Assembly: GCA_033439795.1 (NCBI GenBank)
Contig: JAUTDP010000002.1
Coordinates: forward strand, 3,224,001 to 3,288,000
Direction: 5' to 3'
Source: Sordaria brevicollis
Taxonomy: Eukaryota > Ascomycota > Sordariomycetes > Sordariales > Sordariaceae
Length of the DNA: 64,000 bases
Shown: piece after piece, positions 8,172 to 19,532 of the stretch
Layout of the letters: every line of letters starts with the position of its first letter
Numbering within the stretch: the stretch's first letter is position 1
Position numbers and translations under genes: made by a program
The notes under the pieces: model-generated
Database searches by the model: none
Seen by the model: the letters and a program-made list of their open reading frames with translations, nothing else
Told to the model about the DNA's origin: nothing

Positions 8172-10847
8172 TCACCCTCTGTTTCCTACGCCACTTCCCC
8201 TGGAACTGGTACTTTGTGTAACTTTGTGGAGGGGGGCTCGTGGTGAGTGGGACGGAGAGCGGCTAGAGGAGCGGGAGGAAACTGGAGCTGCATGGGGAGC
8301 TGGAGCTGGACCGGGAGCTGGAGCTGGACCGGGAGCTGGAGCTGGACCGGGAGCTGGAGCTGGACCGGGAGCAGGAGCTGGAAGGAGATGAGGTGACGGT
8401 GCCCCCATCCCCCTGTCCCTGATAATCCCTCCGTAAACTGGACGCTGAGATCGTGGAGGTCCAGGCTGTGGAAGATTCTGTTGCTGGGGCTGTGAACGCC
8501 TCTGGATAGAGGATTTCGCTGATGGTCGTGGTGGCAATGACAACGACTCAGAAACTGCCTCTCGAAGCTCCGTACTAAGTTCCGTATCAGCGCCCTGAGC
8601 TGTTTCCCGAGTAGATTTCGGACAGACTGCCGATCCCATTACTATCGGAGTCAAATCCGGACCAAACCGCGGCGTCGAGTTCAGTGCCATCTGCCTGGCA
8701 ATCTCCTCCTTCTCGGCCCGCATCCGACTCTCTTCCACCCTCCTCCGCAATTCCCGCTGGGCGACACATTCCCGATGCAGCCGATTCTGCTTCTGATTCT
8801 TCTTCTTCTGCTCACCATCCTCCTCCCCTTCGTCCACTTGAGGTTTCCACGGGCGGCCCAGGGCATCCAACAATACATCACCACACTCCACACACGCCTT
8901 TGGTACCACTATCTTTCCATCCTTCGCCTCCATGTCCTCGCCATTCTTCTTCTTCTTCATATCTGCACGACTTCCAAACCCCCCATTACGGGCATAATTG
9001 TTGAATTTCCCCGGGTGGGGGACTTCAACAAACTCTTCAGAAGGCGGGGTGGTAACTACCTCCCAACTCGAGTCCGAGGAGTCCGAGGAGTCCGAGTTGG
9101 AGTTGGAATGGTTACTTCCAGACTGTTCCTCGGCTGCCTTCTTTGCCTTTGCTGACTTTATGTTGGTGCCTCTTCGCTGCTTTAGTTGCGAGGTAGAGGT
9201 GGAGGTAGAGAGGTCAATGTCGGTCCAACTGGTTGAGCCACGTGCAGCCTGAGTGTTAGTGCTAATGCGGGACTCTCGAACTTGGAGTTTTTGTGAAAGG
9301 GCATCGCGGATTTGGAGTCGGACTTGTTGGATTTGGACTTGAGCGGCATCTTTATGTTGGTTTTGCCACTGGGTTTGGGGTTGAGGGTGGCCTTGGGCCG
9401 GACTCTTACTCTTACTCTGACTCTCGCTCTCGCGACGACGTGACCGGTTTTTGCCAGCTATGGGATGGAAGATGGGAGTGGTAAGCCGTTCGATGGATGC
9501 TTGTGAATGGGTGAGGAGGTTGACGGTGGAGGGAGTGAGGGGGAAAGGGCCGAGGCGGGATGAGCTAAGGGAGGGGGAGGAAGGGGTGGGGAGGGCGGTG
9601 GTGGTTGTGGTTGTGGTGGTCGTGTCTCCAGGAGTGGGAGTTTCAGTGATCGAGGATTTGGGGAGGGTGGTGCTGATGTTTCCCGGGACGTTCTTCTTGG
9701 GACTGGTGGTGTCCTTAAGGGTGGTGTCCTTAAGGGTGGCCTCTCTACGAGTTGAAGTTCTAATACCAGTGTCTCCGGTAGTGATCTCTTCAACAGCACC
9801 ATCCCCAGGAGTATTGTCTCCGGGAGTAGTGGTCGTGTCTGTGGGTGGGGTACCCGAAAGGGGAGGGACCCGAGTCACACCGGATCTCTCAGGGAACGTA
9901 TATATGCTTTGCCGTTCTTGCCCATGCTGCAATACTGTTCGAGGCGGTAGCGTTAATGATTGAGCCACGCCCGCCTTCGAATAGGAGCCTGTACTGGACA
10001 AAACAGAAGCAGCAGACCGGTTTCGCAAAATCTCCTGGGCTCGAGCTTGCATCCGGGCCTCTGCTCTCTTAAACATAAAGGCGGTCGCAAGGTACTCGGG
10101 GCTGGCCTCTTCAACAGCTGTGATCCGAGCAGCTAGTGGAATATATGTACCGGGGCGGAACGAGGACTTGTGCTCAGTGGGTTGTTGACGACGGGGTACA
10201 TGTAGTCCCACAGTCTGGACAGAAGCTACCGGTCTACCAGAGTTGTTCTGGACAATGTGCTGAAATTGCTGATGGTCACTAATGGGATCACGACCCGGAT
10301 GGCCTCGGCCAGGATTATTGTCTGATGCTTCGGCTTGGTTATCAGAGCTGTTATTGTCGGAAGTTCCGTCACCAGAATCCACCAAAAGGCGAGCGCAGGA
10401 GAGGAGGATACGCGCCCCCGGCGATTCGTGGAGGTGTTTTTGTTTGAGAAACATCCACTTGTCAAGATCATGGTCATGGTTGTCGTTGGAGAAGGAGGAG
10501 GAAGAGGAAAGGGGAGGCAACAATATCATGTGTCCGCCGCCGCCGGGCGACGAAGAAGAAGAAGGAGAAGAAGAGTCGGGGCTACTACCAGCAGCAGCAG
10601 GGAGCGTACTGCTACGATAATGGACCCCACCGGGCCTGGCGCGGTCCAGGTGGCCAAAGATGGCATCTTGTTCTTGCTGCAAGCTTACGCATACGAGTTG
10701 TTCCTGGACGATTGGGAAGAGGATGGGAGGCTTGGAACTGGGATTGGGAGAAGCAGGTTTGGGGTGCTGATGGCCCATCTTGCTGGCCTTGGTGGAGGTC
10801 TTGGTCGCCGGAGGTCCTCCGGTGGAGGGATGAGGAGGGGACGGCAT
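8172..10847 (-). CDS. Unknown low-complexity protein with PAPAPG repeats
   Basis: I do not recognise this protein. It is a single open frame of 891 residues from an ATG at 10847. It is rich in Ser, Thr, Pro and Gln throughout, which suggests long disordered regions. A possible small zinc-binding element reads CVECGD, followed about 40 residues later by HRECV, within an acidic and Lys/Gln-rich stretch. An alpha-helical basic segment (RELRRRVEESRMRAEKEE) follows. Near the C-terminus an 18-bp tandem repeat encodes PAPAPG units. No signal peptide or membrane segment is evident. Codon use is consistent with expression, and a 2.7 kb uninterrupted frame supports a real gene. It ends about 385 bp from RAP1, in the opposite direction. 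A small unseen intron cannot be excluded. Confidence 0.7.
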   Translation of the reverse strand: MPSPPHPSTGGPPATKTSTKASKMGHQHPKPASPNPSSKPPILFPIVQEQLVCVSLQQEQDAIFGHLDRARPGGVHYRSSTLPAAAGSSPDSSSPSSSSSPGGGGHMILLPPLSSSSSFSNDNHDHDLDKWMFLKQKHLHESPGARILLSCARLLVDSGDGTSDNNSSDNQAEASDNNPGRGHPGRDPISDHQQFQHIVQNNSGRPVASVQTVGLHVPRRQQPTEHKSSFRPGTYIPLAARITAVEEASPEYLATAFMFKRAEARMQARAQEILRNRSAASVLSSTGSYSKAGVAQSLTLPPRTVLQHGQERQSIYTFPERSGVTRVPPLSGTPPTDTTTTPGDNTPGDGAVEEITTGDTGIRTSTRREATLKDTTLKDTTSPKKNVPGNISTTLPKSSITETPTPGDTTTTTTTTTALPTPSSPSLSSSRLGPFPLTPSTVNLLTHSQASIERLTTPIFHPIAGKNRSRRRESESQSKSKSPAQGHPQPQTQWQNQHKDAAQVQIQQVRLQIRDALSQKLQVRESRISTNTQAARGSTSWTDIDLSTSTSTSQLKQRRGTNIKSAKAKKAAEEQSGSNHSNSNSDSSDSSDSSWEVVTTPPSEEFVEVPHPGKFNNYARNGGFGSRADMKKKKNGEDMEAKDGKIVVPKACVECGDVLLDALGRPWKPQVDEGEEDGEQKKKNQKQNRLHRECVAQRELRRRVEESRMRAEKEEIARQMALNSTPRFGPDLTPIVMGSAVCPKSTRETAQGADTELSTELREAVSESLSLPPRPSAKSSIQRRSQPQQQNLPQPGPPRSQRPVYGGIIRDRGMGAPSPHLLPAPAPGPAPAPGPAPAPGPAPAPGPAPAPHAAPVSSRSSSRSPSHSPRAPLHKVTQSTSSRGSGVGNRG
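8296..8385 (-). repeat. 18-bp tandem repeat encoding PAPAPG
   Basis: Five consecutive copies of an 18-bp unit (ggagctggagctggaccg on the plus strand), four identical and the last diverged. The unit is a multiple of three, so copy-number change alters protein length without breaking the frame. Confidence 0.9.
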
Positions 10848-11560
10848 CGTGACTAGCTAGGTGGTATAGTCGAGGTGGGGAAGAGATGGGGGGGACTTTG
10901 GTTGGAAAAGATTGGCAGAGACCTGTGAGCTTGGTTGGATTGGGATAGTGCAGGAGATGTTCAAAAGAGCGGAGAAGTGAACGCTGAAGTGGACGCTGAA
11001 GAGAGAGAAAGCAGTATTGCTTGTGACGGGAAAAAAGATGGCCGGTGTCGGATTTTTGTCTACATCATCATTCGTTCAATCGTTCAATCGTTCAGTTGTT
11101 CAGCTCTGGTGATTGACGGTGTTCCACGAGCACCGCCCCCAGAGAAGGATGATGCACAGGAGAAGAAGAGGAGAAGGAGGGAAATGAGAGTGATGAACTG
11201 GTTAAGTAGGTAGGTAGGTCTAGTATGCGAGGCACGTTTAACTAAGCAATACCCCCTCTCTCCTCCCAACGTCCTCCGACTCATTACCAAAACCCATGTT
11301 TGCATTGATACATGCAGTCTGCGCTCATCAGCATGCGCTTCTTTACCCGACTCCTTGGTAAGCCTCAGCATATCAACCAAGACCATACCATACGCTACGG
11401 TCTTCCATGACCCATAGCACCTTCTCACCGGCCAAGTTGTCACCACTCCCGTCTCGTCCATCGGAGTTTCTGTAATCTCAAGAGATGGAGAATGGATTGA
11501 GGGAACGCTGACCTACACTTTTCGTAGCTATTTCCAATCTCCAGAGTGTCTACGGTAGAC
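10848..11560. other. Intergenic region
   Basis: No gene supported. It contains a short tandem array of CGTTCAAT-like units at about 11073-11102 and purine-rich tracts. It presumably holds the promoter of the unknown gene on the left and the 3' end of the transhydrogenase on the right. Confidence 0.45.
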
Positions 11561-13464
11561 CTAATGCTCCAGCGCACTCTCAAACAGTCTCCCCAGTTGC
11601 TCCCTCTCCTGCTGCAGTTCCTTCGCCAACCCCGGCGCCAACATCAACACCCTAGCCTGCGGGATCGTGCCCTCAACCAGCTGTTCCACATGTTCCCTCC
11701 CAAAACCCAGCTGCTTCAGACCAGCGGGTTGGTCTCCCAAGTCGGCAAGGAACTTGGCGATGGCCTCACCTAGGACTTCACCGGCGCTCTCCCGCTTAAC
11801 GTTGGAGATGTCAACACCGAAGGCTTCGGCGGCTTGCAGGTGTCGGTCTGGGTTGGAGGCGGCGGTGAACCGGAAGACGGCGGGGGCGGTGACGGCTACC
11901 GAGACGCCGTGGGGGATGATGGGGTGCGGGACGTCGTAGCCGGCGTGGCGGTAGGAGGCGATGTTTTGGGAGGAGATGGGGTAGGACATTCCTAAGTGTA
12001 TGTTAGTCATTGTCTTGGTAAGTAGATTTGATGATAAGGGGTGATGGAGCATATGTAGAAGAGGAAGAAGGGATGGGTTGAGGAAGAAGGGAATGGTTGG
12101 CCGTGGATGTTTGACTTGGTTTCTGGCACACAACCTCCACTCTCTTGTGCAAGCTCAGATCTCACCAAACCACACACCCACTGTTACACATCCCATCCCA
12201 TCAATCCCTATCCACCACCATGTATCACAGCAACAGAACCATAGAAAGAAAGGAAAACTCACCATGACACAAATGAACCCCCGCATTCCCAAAACCCACC
12301 CCCGCCAACGTAGCCGCAAGCAACATCTCCGCCTGCGCTTCTGTGTCTTCGGGATCCTTCACACTCCTCGGCAAATACTTGACCGTCTGCCTCAGCGCAT
12401 TAAGTGAAAAAATATCACTAATCGGATTCGCCCCCTGATACGCCGGCCTCAGAATCGGATTCGTCGGCCGCGGAGTCCTCTCGTTGAAGGGGATAGCGGT
12501 ATAACTCTCCAGCGCATGACAGAGGACATCCAGCCCCGAGCTGGCCTTGACGGCGGATGGCATAGTGGCTGTGTTGAGGGGGTCGCAGATTCCTAGGTAA
12601 GGTTTGAGGTTGCGGTGGGCGATTCCCGTTTTGGATTTTTTGGATACCAGGTCGAAGATGGCGGTTCCCGTTGTCTCGGAACCAGTACCGGCGGTGGTTG
12701 GGATGGCGATTAACGGGTGGAGCTTCCGATCAACCGGACGGCCTTTACCGAGGGGGGCGTTGACAAAGTCCATAAAGTCCGCGTCGGGGTAGCATGAATA
12801 GAGGTTCATGAGTTTGGCCGTGTCGATTACGGAGCCGCCGCCTACTGCCAAATACACGGAGTAAGGTTCGGTGGGGGAAGAGGTGCGGGCCCAGTCGATG
12901 GCGGCTTTGACCGAGTAGTCCTTTGGTTCGATGGTGACTTTGTTGAAGATGTTGTACTTGATTCCTTCCCTGTCCAAAGACTCGCGGACTTGGCGCATGG
13001 CGTCGAGTTTTTCGACGGTAGTGTCGGTTACGACGGCGACGGGACCCGTGGGTTGGAGGTTGGCGATGTCCATGCCTACTTCTTGGGTGACGCCGGGGCC
13101 GAAGCGGATGGAGGAGGCGGCCATTTCGAAGGCGTATTCTTTCAGTTGGGATGTGTCTTGAGGAGTGGCGTAGGTGCGTCTCTGTGAGTTGTTGCGGTCA
13201 TGGTAGCGGGATACCGTGGAGCGAGTTTGAGATTGGTTGTGGTAGCCTGGGTTGGAGTGGCAGGGACAGGAGGGCGGGTGGGTGTATTGGACTGTTTTGA
13301 GGAGGTTGACGGCTCTTGCTGCCCTCTGTTGAAGTGTCAGTTTACGAGTTTACGTCACTCTCTCTGTGTATTTGTTGTCTCGGTGATGATTATATCGTGA
13401 GTGAGAAGAAGTGAGATGAGGTGAGGTGACTTACACTGGGCACAACACGGATAGCTGCGCTCAT
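11561..13464 (-). CDS. Hydroxyacid-oxoacid transhydrogenase, mitochondrial (iron alcohol dehydrogenase family)
   Basis: Three exons (13464-13435, 13325-12263, 11991-11561) give 507 residues; both introns have good borders (GTAAGT..CAG and GTGAGT..TAG) and consistent phases. The N-terminus is rich in Arg, Ala and Ser (SAAIRVV, RAARAV), as in a mitochondrial presequence. The catalytic domain carries the nucleotide-binding GGGSVIDTAK at about residues 170-180, a PTTAGTGSE motif, and the metal-binding region SSGLDVLCHALE with a later LCHG. The second intron falls inside the codon for that glycine. This is the ADHFE1/HOT branch of type III alcohol dehydrogenases, which couple 4-hydroxybutyrate oxidation to 2-oxoglutarate reduction. 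The exact substrates are inferred from the family. Nothing looks broken. Confidence 0.9.
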
Positions 13465-14112
13465 AATTTCTTTCTATGATCAGGTCGTCTCTGTAACGGT
13501 TTGAGAGAAAGTGCAATATTAAGAACACTCAGTCTTCCAGGAACAATGGAGAGGAGAAGAGAGAAAGTCAACTCAAAAAGAGGTGAACCACTTTGGTCGC
13601 CATGGTTCATCGCCATCGCCTCGGTTCCCCTCCTTTACCCCAATTCCTTACCAATCCTCCCAATGGACATCTCCGCACAACCAAACGAACCACGGCTAGT
13701 GGTTTCCGGGATAGTTAGTGATGATGAGGGGAAGTGGTAGTTGTCGTTAACAGAGTGTCGTTACCTACGTAGTTCCCCCGGATCTGCGCTATTGACAGCC
13801 CGGGGTAAATGCGGGGTAGACCAGCCATTTCTTGGTTTGGAAGGGCGCCCCTTGTCTTTTTGGAAGAACACCAAGGGGATATTCCGAGATTTCTCCAGCA
13901 AGTGGTATTTACCAGGGGCATTCACCAAGAGAACACGACAGACACAGGAGTTTCACAGCGTTGAAGATGATCAAGTTGGAGCCAATAAATCAAATTGCTT
14001 TTTCATATCATCAAAACATCAATGCCAAAATACCGCCCCCAAAAACCAAGAAATTTTACTTGACCCAAACACGCTAGACACACATGTTCCCATATACCCA
14101 ACAAAAAGACGT
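13465..14112. other. Intergenic region
   Basis: Holds the promoter of the transhydrogenase (right of 13464) and the 3' untranslated region of MET10 (left of 14113). No gene seen. Confidence 0.5.
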
Positions 14113-17100
14113 TTAGTACACCTCAAGGACGTAACGGCCCTCCTCCTTCAACCTCTCAATCTCCTTCCTCGAATCCACCTTCTTCGCACCACTCTCCTGC
14201 GCCTCCAACGCAATCGCCTCCTCCAAAACCGCGGTAACATCCGGCACCGGCCACGTAGGACCGCACAAGTAAAAGCTTCCTTCCTCCTTGATATACGCCT
14301 GCACAATATCGTTCACGGTCTGCCTCATACGATCCTGGATATAAATCTTCTCCGGCTGATCACGCGAGAAAGCAGCGCCCAGCAAGGTAATAACGCCCGC
14401 GTCGAGGTAAGCCTCCCATTCTTCGCCGTAGAGATACTCCTCGCGCTGGTGACGAGAGCCGAGATAAAGCAGGATGGAACCGATTTCCTTGCCTTGGGCC
14501 TTTTGCATGGCGCGGTATTGGACAAACGCGCGGAAGGGAGCCAAGCCGGTACCGAGACCGGCCATGATCAGCGGAGCGGTGTCCTTGACCGGAAGCTTCA
14601 TGACGGAGGGCTTGACGGAGGCGGTGATGGTGCTGCCGGGCGCCAGGCCGGAGAGGTAGCGCGTGGCGTGGCCGTAGCGGGTGCGGCCCTTGGTGTCGAC
14701 CCAGTTGACGACGACGATCATGAGGGTGACCGAGTTGGGCGTGACGGCTTGGGCGGAGGCGATGGAATACTCGCGGCGCTTGAGGGGGTCGACGATACGG
14801 ACCAGGTCGGGGAAGGAAGGGTGGGCGGACTTGAACATGTCGAGAACGTCGGCGTAGGTGACGGTGTCTTCCTCGGTGAGGCGCTTGAACTCGTCGGCGC
14901 CTTCTTTGCTGCCGAGACGCTGGAGCTTCTTCTTCTCTTCCTCGTCGGTGGCGAACTCGGCGAGGGACTCGAAGAAGCGCTTGGGGGGCTTGCCGAGGAT
15001 GTCGATGTTCTGGACCAAGGACTGGTAGACGGTGCGGGTCTCGAGAACGGCCGGGTTCTCGCGCGAGGGAACCTGGACGAGGTCGTCGGCGTTGAGACCG
15101 TAGGCCTGGATGAACTCGAGGACCTGCTCGGGGTCGTTGTGGGCGTGGATGCCGAGGGCCTCGCCGATGTTGTAGGTGAGACCGGAGTCGCCGAGGTCGA
15201 ACTCGATGTGGAAGATGTTGCGGTCGTAGTTGGTCGGGGTGAGACGGCGGTTCTCCTTGACCTTGATGGTGTAGGTCTTGACGGTGAGGTCGGGGCGGAG
15301 CAAGTTCTGGGTGCCGTAGGCCTCCTTGAAAGCGAAGCCCTTGGCGGCAGACTGCCAGTTCTCGAGGCTGGAGGTCTCCTCCTGCTCCTCCTTCTGGAAG
15401 GCGACGAAGCTGTTGGGCTTGACGGCGTCGACAAGGGGAGCAACGGCACCCTCGACCTCGGCCCACTTGGCGGGAACCTCGACCTTGCGAACGGACTGAT
15501 CAAGGGCGTTGACGGCCTCGGTCAGAGCGAGCTGGTCAGCAGAGAGGGAGTCGAACTTGGTGATGTCGGCACGAGCAACGCGGAGGAAGGCAACGTCAAC
15601 GATGAGACGAGCCTCCTTTTCGAGAGCAGGAGAGGAAGAAGTGTCGAGAACGTAGAGTTCAACGTTCTTCTCCTGGATCTCCTTCTGGGCAGCAGCGGGG
15701 ATGCGCTTCTCGAGCTCCTCCTCCTTAAAGTTGGGAAGACGAACAATGAGCTTGCCGCCAGCCTTGACACCCTTGACAATGGCAATCTCCTTGAGGAGCT
15801 TCTCCTCACCAACGTAGACAACGTCAGCGTTCTCGACGGCGTAGGGAGCCTCGATGGACTTTTGGGAGACGCGAATGTCGGTGCGGACAACACCGCCCTG
15901 GACGAGGTTGTCGTAGGTCTGGTGAACGTAGACGTTGCTGGACTGCTCGGTCTCGAGGAGCTTGCCAACAGCGGCAGGAGAAGCAACGGCAAAGGAGTTG
16001 TCGACATCCCAAAAGACGTACTGCTGAGCCTCCTCAACAGCGGCCAGGCTGAAAGCGACGGGCTCGGCCTCGCCCTTGGTGGTGAGCTTGTTGAAGATGG
16101 AGGCAATGGAGCTGGGGGTGTGGGCATCGGTGACGGCATAACGGATGTCGACGACCTCGGGAGTCTGGGAAAGCTTCTCGGTGAAAGAGACGGCAGTCAG
16201 GACATCGGAGTAGAGGGCAGACTGCACGTTGGCGTCCTCGACGGCGGCAGCATCGGCGACCTGGCCGAGGACCGCAATCTGGCGAACAGAGACAGGGAGA
16301 ACCTCGAGGAAGGCCTCCTCGACGAAGGGGCGGTAGACGCGGACGACAATGGTGCCGACCTTCTTGCCCTCAGCGGCCAAAGCGGTAGCAACCTGCTTGG
16401 CGAGCTGGGCCTCGGCGCTGCCAAAGACGACAAGGACGGTCTCGGGGGCCTCGTGGCCGTGGTACTCGAAGGGAGCATAGGAAGTGCCGAGCTCGTTGTT
16501 GAAGGCCTTGAGAAGCTCAACAACCTTGCCGGCGTTGTCCAGCCTCTTGTTGATGGCAGCAGCCTCCTTGGAGATCTTGGCATAGACATCAGCAATGTGA
16601 GACTCGCCGAGGGCATCGACAACCCTCAAGGACTCCCTGGCGGTGCGGATACCGTCGTAGATGTGGAGAGTAGGGAGGACAGAGGCCAGGAGAGTGGCGA
16701 GCAGAGACATGTGCTGGACCTCATAGGCAGAAGAGCTGGAGACGAGGGCGAGACCAAGGTCCTCAGCAATCTGGAGAGCGGTGGCATAGTCGGCACCGAG
16801 GCCGTTCTCGGCGTTGTAGTCGGCAGCAGCAACGTGGGCAACGAAGGGGCTGGAGACGCCGTAGAGAAGGGCGAGCTGATCGAGGGAAGAGCGAAGGTGA
16901 CGAAGGCTCAGCGAAGGAGCCAGGAGAGTCTGGGGAACATGGCGCTTGGCCAGGTCAAAGTCCTTGGAGAAGATGTAGCCAAGGGCAAAGGCACCGGCAC
17001 CGGTCCTGGTCTGGAGAGGGACAACGGTGGTGGTCTCGCCGTGGACGTTCTTCTCGTTGGCCTCGGCCCACTCCTTCACGGCAACATCGAGGTCGAAGGT

Positions 17101-17208
17101 GTCGGGGGAGTAGGAGAAGATCTTGTCGGAGAGCTTGTAGGCAGTCTGCTGGACAAGCAGCTGGCTGGTGACATAGGTCGGGCCCGAGATGGAGGAGAGG
17201 GACGGCAT
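14113..17208 (-). CDS. met10: Sulfite reductase [NADPH] flavoprotein subunit (MET10 type)
   Basis: A single exon of 1031 residues, matching the usual length of fungal MET10. The N-terminal half resembles the pyruvate:ferredoxin oxidoreductase-like region that fungal MET10 carries. The C-terminal ~400 residues form a flavodoxin-reductase module: an FAD-binding RREYSIASA, a GTGLAPFRAF motif and an NADPH-site LCGPTWPVP near the end. With the hemoprotein subunit (MET5 type, not in this window) it reduces sulfite to sulfide using NADPH. Codon use is strongly biased, as in a highly expressed gene, and this leaves a long open frame on the other strand that I regard as a shadow. The HAL2-type nucleotidase at 47 kb acts in the same sulfate assimilation route. 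Regulation by the sulfur activator CYS3 is likely from biology, but I saw no exact CYS3 palindrome upstream. Confidence 0.95.
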   Translation of the reverse strand: MPSLSSISGPTYVTSQLLVQQTAYKLSDKIFSYSPDTFDLDVAVKEWAEANEKNVHGETTTVVPLQTRTGAGAFALGYIFSKDFDLAKRHVPQTLLAPSLSLRHLRSSLDQLALLYGVSSPFVAHVAAADYNAENGLGADYATALQIAEDLGLALVSSSSAYEVQHMSLLATLLASVLPTLHIYDGIRTARESLRVVDALGESHIADVYAKISKEAAAINKRLDNAGKVVELLKAFNNELGTSYAPFEYHGHEAPETVLVVFGSAEAQLAKQVATALAAEGKKVGTIVVRVYRPFVEEAFLEVLPVSVRQIAVLGQVADAAAVEDANVQSALYSDVLTAVSFTEKLSQTPEVVDIRYAVTDAHTPSSIASIFNKLTTKGEAEPVAFSLAAVEEAQQYVFWDVDNSFAVASPAAVGKLLETEQSSNVYVHQTYDNLVQGGVVRTDIRVSQKSIEAPYAVENADVVYVGEEKLLKEIAIVKGVKAGGKLIVRLPNFKEEELEKRIPAAAQKEIQEKNVELYVLDTSSSPALEKEARLIVDVAFLRVARADITKFDSLSADQLALTEAVNALDQSVRKVEVPAKWAEVEGAVAPLVDAVKPNSFVAFQKEEQEETSSLENWQSAAKGFAFKEAYGTQNLLRPDLTVKTYTIKVKENRRLTPTNYDRNIFHIEFDLGDSGLTYNIGEALGIHAHNDPEQVLEFIQAYGLNADDLVQVPSRENPAVLETRTVYQSLVQNIDILGKPPKRFFESLAEFATDEEEKKKLQRLGSKEGADEFKRLTEEDTVTYADVLDMFKSAHPSFPDLVRIVDPLKRREYSIASAQAVTPNSVTLMIVVVNWVDTKGRTRYGHATRYLSGLAPGSTITASVKPSVMKLPVKDTAPLIMAGLGTGLAPFRAFVQYRAMQKAQGKEIGSILLYLGSRHQREEYLYGEEWEAYLDAGVITLLGAAFSRDQPEKIYIQDRMRQTVNDIVQAYIKEEGSFYLCGPTWPVPDVTAVLEEAIALEAQESGAKKVDSRKEIERLKEEGRYVLEVY

Positions 17209-19532
17209 TTTGGCGGGGGTATCGATAAGAATACCTCTACTATAAAGGAAATATGAGAGACCCTTTGAGTGATACTTTAAAGGGTATGGGTATAATTGCC
17301 CCGCGCAACGAACGTATCAACGCAGGAAACTAAGTCAATGGAACTGCTTCCTCGGCGTCGATATGGTGTTGACGACAGAGGGGATGAATATGAGAAAAAG
17401 AGAGAGGAAGGAGATGACGATCTTTTTTGAAAGAAGAGTGAGTCGAGAGGAGTTGGAAATATAGCAGCTTTATTACAAAGCCGCTCCTACACAATACACA
17501 CTAGGGCGGTTCGAGATCCGGTATCAGAGTCGGAGAGTAGAGGTAGTTGACCAACAAGGAGGACTGGAGTATCAGATCACACACTGACACTGACACTGCC
17601 CTCTGCCTCTGCCTGTGCTTCTCCGTTTCCGCAGCGCCGGGACATCCCATCTCCCAGTCAGTCACGGCACCAGTATCCTCGGAGTCCCCCACGAACCAAA
17701 GGGCAAATGGAAATATCCAATGCCTGTTCGTTGTGATGGTGGTGGTGGATGGTGTCAACTGGGCGCAAAAAGTGTTCATCCCACTCTCTTTCTCAGCCTT
17801 AGCCTCTCTCACTAACAAAAAAAGCTACAAAAGGCTACAAAGTTGCCGCTGTCCGAACTATACGTGCGATTGATGTCGATTGCGTGATTCGGCCTAACCT
17901 GTTTTGGCTAGTTCCCGCACATGCCGAGTTCCAGGCGAACCAGGACCGGGCGGTTGTCGGTGGGTGCACGTGCCACCTGTCACCCATTTTCGAGTGGCAG
18001 CGGTGGCAATGCAAATTGAGAAATTGCGATTTCTTCATGCCACTTGTTGTCAGCTCCGGAATCGGCATCGGCCTCTTGACCCGCAACCCTCGGTGAGATG
18101 GAGCCTAGACGCCGAAAACCCACTGCCGAGTCCGACGACAAGACCGTTGCGATCCGGAGGATAGTGGAACCATTGCCCTCCGGTCGCATGTGGATCTACC
18201 GATTGGGTGGCCCGGAACACAACTTCCACTTGGCTACTTATCAGCGGCTGAAGGTGGTGAAACAATGGGTAGAATTACACCTCCCGTCGCATCGCCGTTA
18301 ACAAACCATCAACAAGTGACCGTTCGACTTCATCTCATTCAGCCGATCAAGTGTGTCTTGTTGTTTTGTTCTTGATATCTCTCCCAGATCGCAGAGTCCC
18401 AAACATGTGTTGACCATGACGCCCCTCCAAGCAGTCTGAGATACCCCGCCATGACCGCTACAGTCCCAAGTTGTTTGCCATCTCCATTTGGGCGTCTTGG
18501 AGGCGTCATCACGAGGTCCAAGTTCGGAAGCAGATACCAAGATTCAGGATTAATATCACCTTTCCGGAACAGTTCGTCCGTCATTTTTCATGGCCATGAT
18601 AGGAATAGGCCAACGTAACGAAAAGCAAGACCTTGTTCAAGATTGCCGAGTATCGAATCTTGACACCACAAAGAGGCCAGGTTGAAAACTCCCAACTGTC
18701 CATTTCCTTTGTTCTAATCCTCAAACTTGCAACATCTTGTCCGTCATCTCGGATTCCAAATCCAGCGAGATCATCTTGAGTGTTTTGTGCCGACTGCAGA
18801 ACACCTGCCTGTTCCTGCATAAGTTTACAGCAGTTCATCGCCAATTCGTCAGATGTCCCATTTCCATCCCATGTCGCATTGTCACCTTGTTTGGCGAGTG
18901 ATCCCTTGGCTTTGCGCGAATTGTGCGTGAAAACACCAGCTGAGTAATGGAGGCGATACTTTGGGGTTGGGTATAAGTGCTTCGACAACAAAAAGTCAAA
19001 AAGAATGGAAGGGGATTGTTCTTGCTAGAAACAAATGGAAGGAACATTCCTTGAGGATATCTGGCATTTCAATTCAACATTCACTAAAAAGCCCCTGGAC
19101 TCGTCGTCTTTTTTTTACAAGTCCATCCTCCTGAGATACATCCTCAAGTTGTTCCCTACCTACATCAAATCGACAACCACCATCTTTGTTTGATATCAAC
19201 CATCCATCATATCATCAACACAGCAAACGGAGTGAAAGCGACACAAAAGCCCCAAGTTACCAATTCGAATCCGGAACCATTTCCCATTTCTCCCTTGCCC
19301 AGAGCAACTCCGGCTATTTGAAAGGTACATCCGTCATCTACAAATCCGCATTTCCTAATCGGGACACGGGACTAATATACACAACAGCTACGCAACGGGG
19401 AAAGAACAGCTTCCAACTTCTTGACTGCTGCCCAAGCATCTCACCAAGACTAACCAAGACTCAATCAATATACGGGAATTACACGGGTCGAACCAATTGT
19501 TGAGAAATCAACATACCAAAACATCACCAATC
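17209..19532. other. Long intergenic region (2.3 kb)
   Basis: Contains the divergent promoters of MET10 and the copper ATPase. Short frames exist on both strands, but none has a start, length, domain or splice pattern I can defend. A (CTGACA)-like and CTGCCTCTG run lies at about 17580-17610. The last 350 bp before the ATPase start are CA-rich, as in fungal 5' leaders. No RNA gene was recognised. Confidence 0.5.

Noticed and set aside
13741..17256. Plus-strand open frame of 1171 codons opposite MET10
   Set aside because: It mirrors the codon bias of the strongly expressed MET10 gene on the other strand. Its product is a repetitive Leu/Gly/Val/Asp sequence with no domain, so it is a shadow.
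17209..17400. CYS3-type regulatory palindrome upstream of MET10
   Set aside because: ATGGTGTTGA near 17362 is only a partial match to the known palindrome; not reported as a site.
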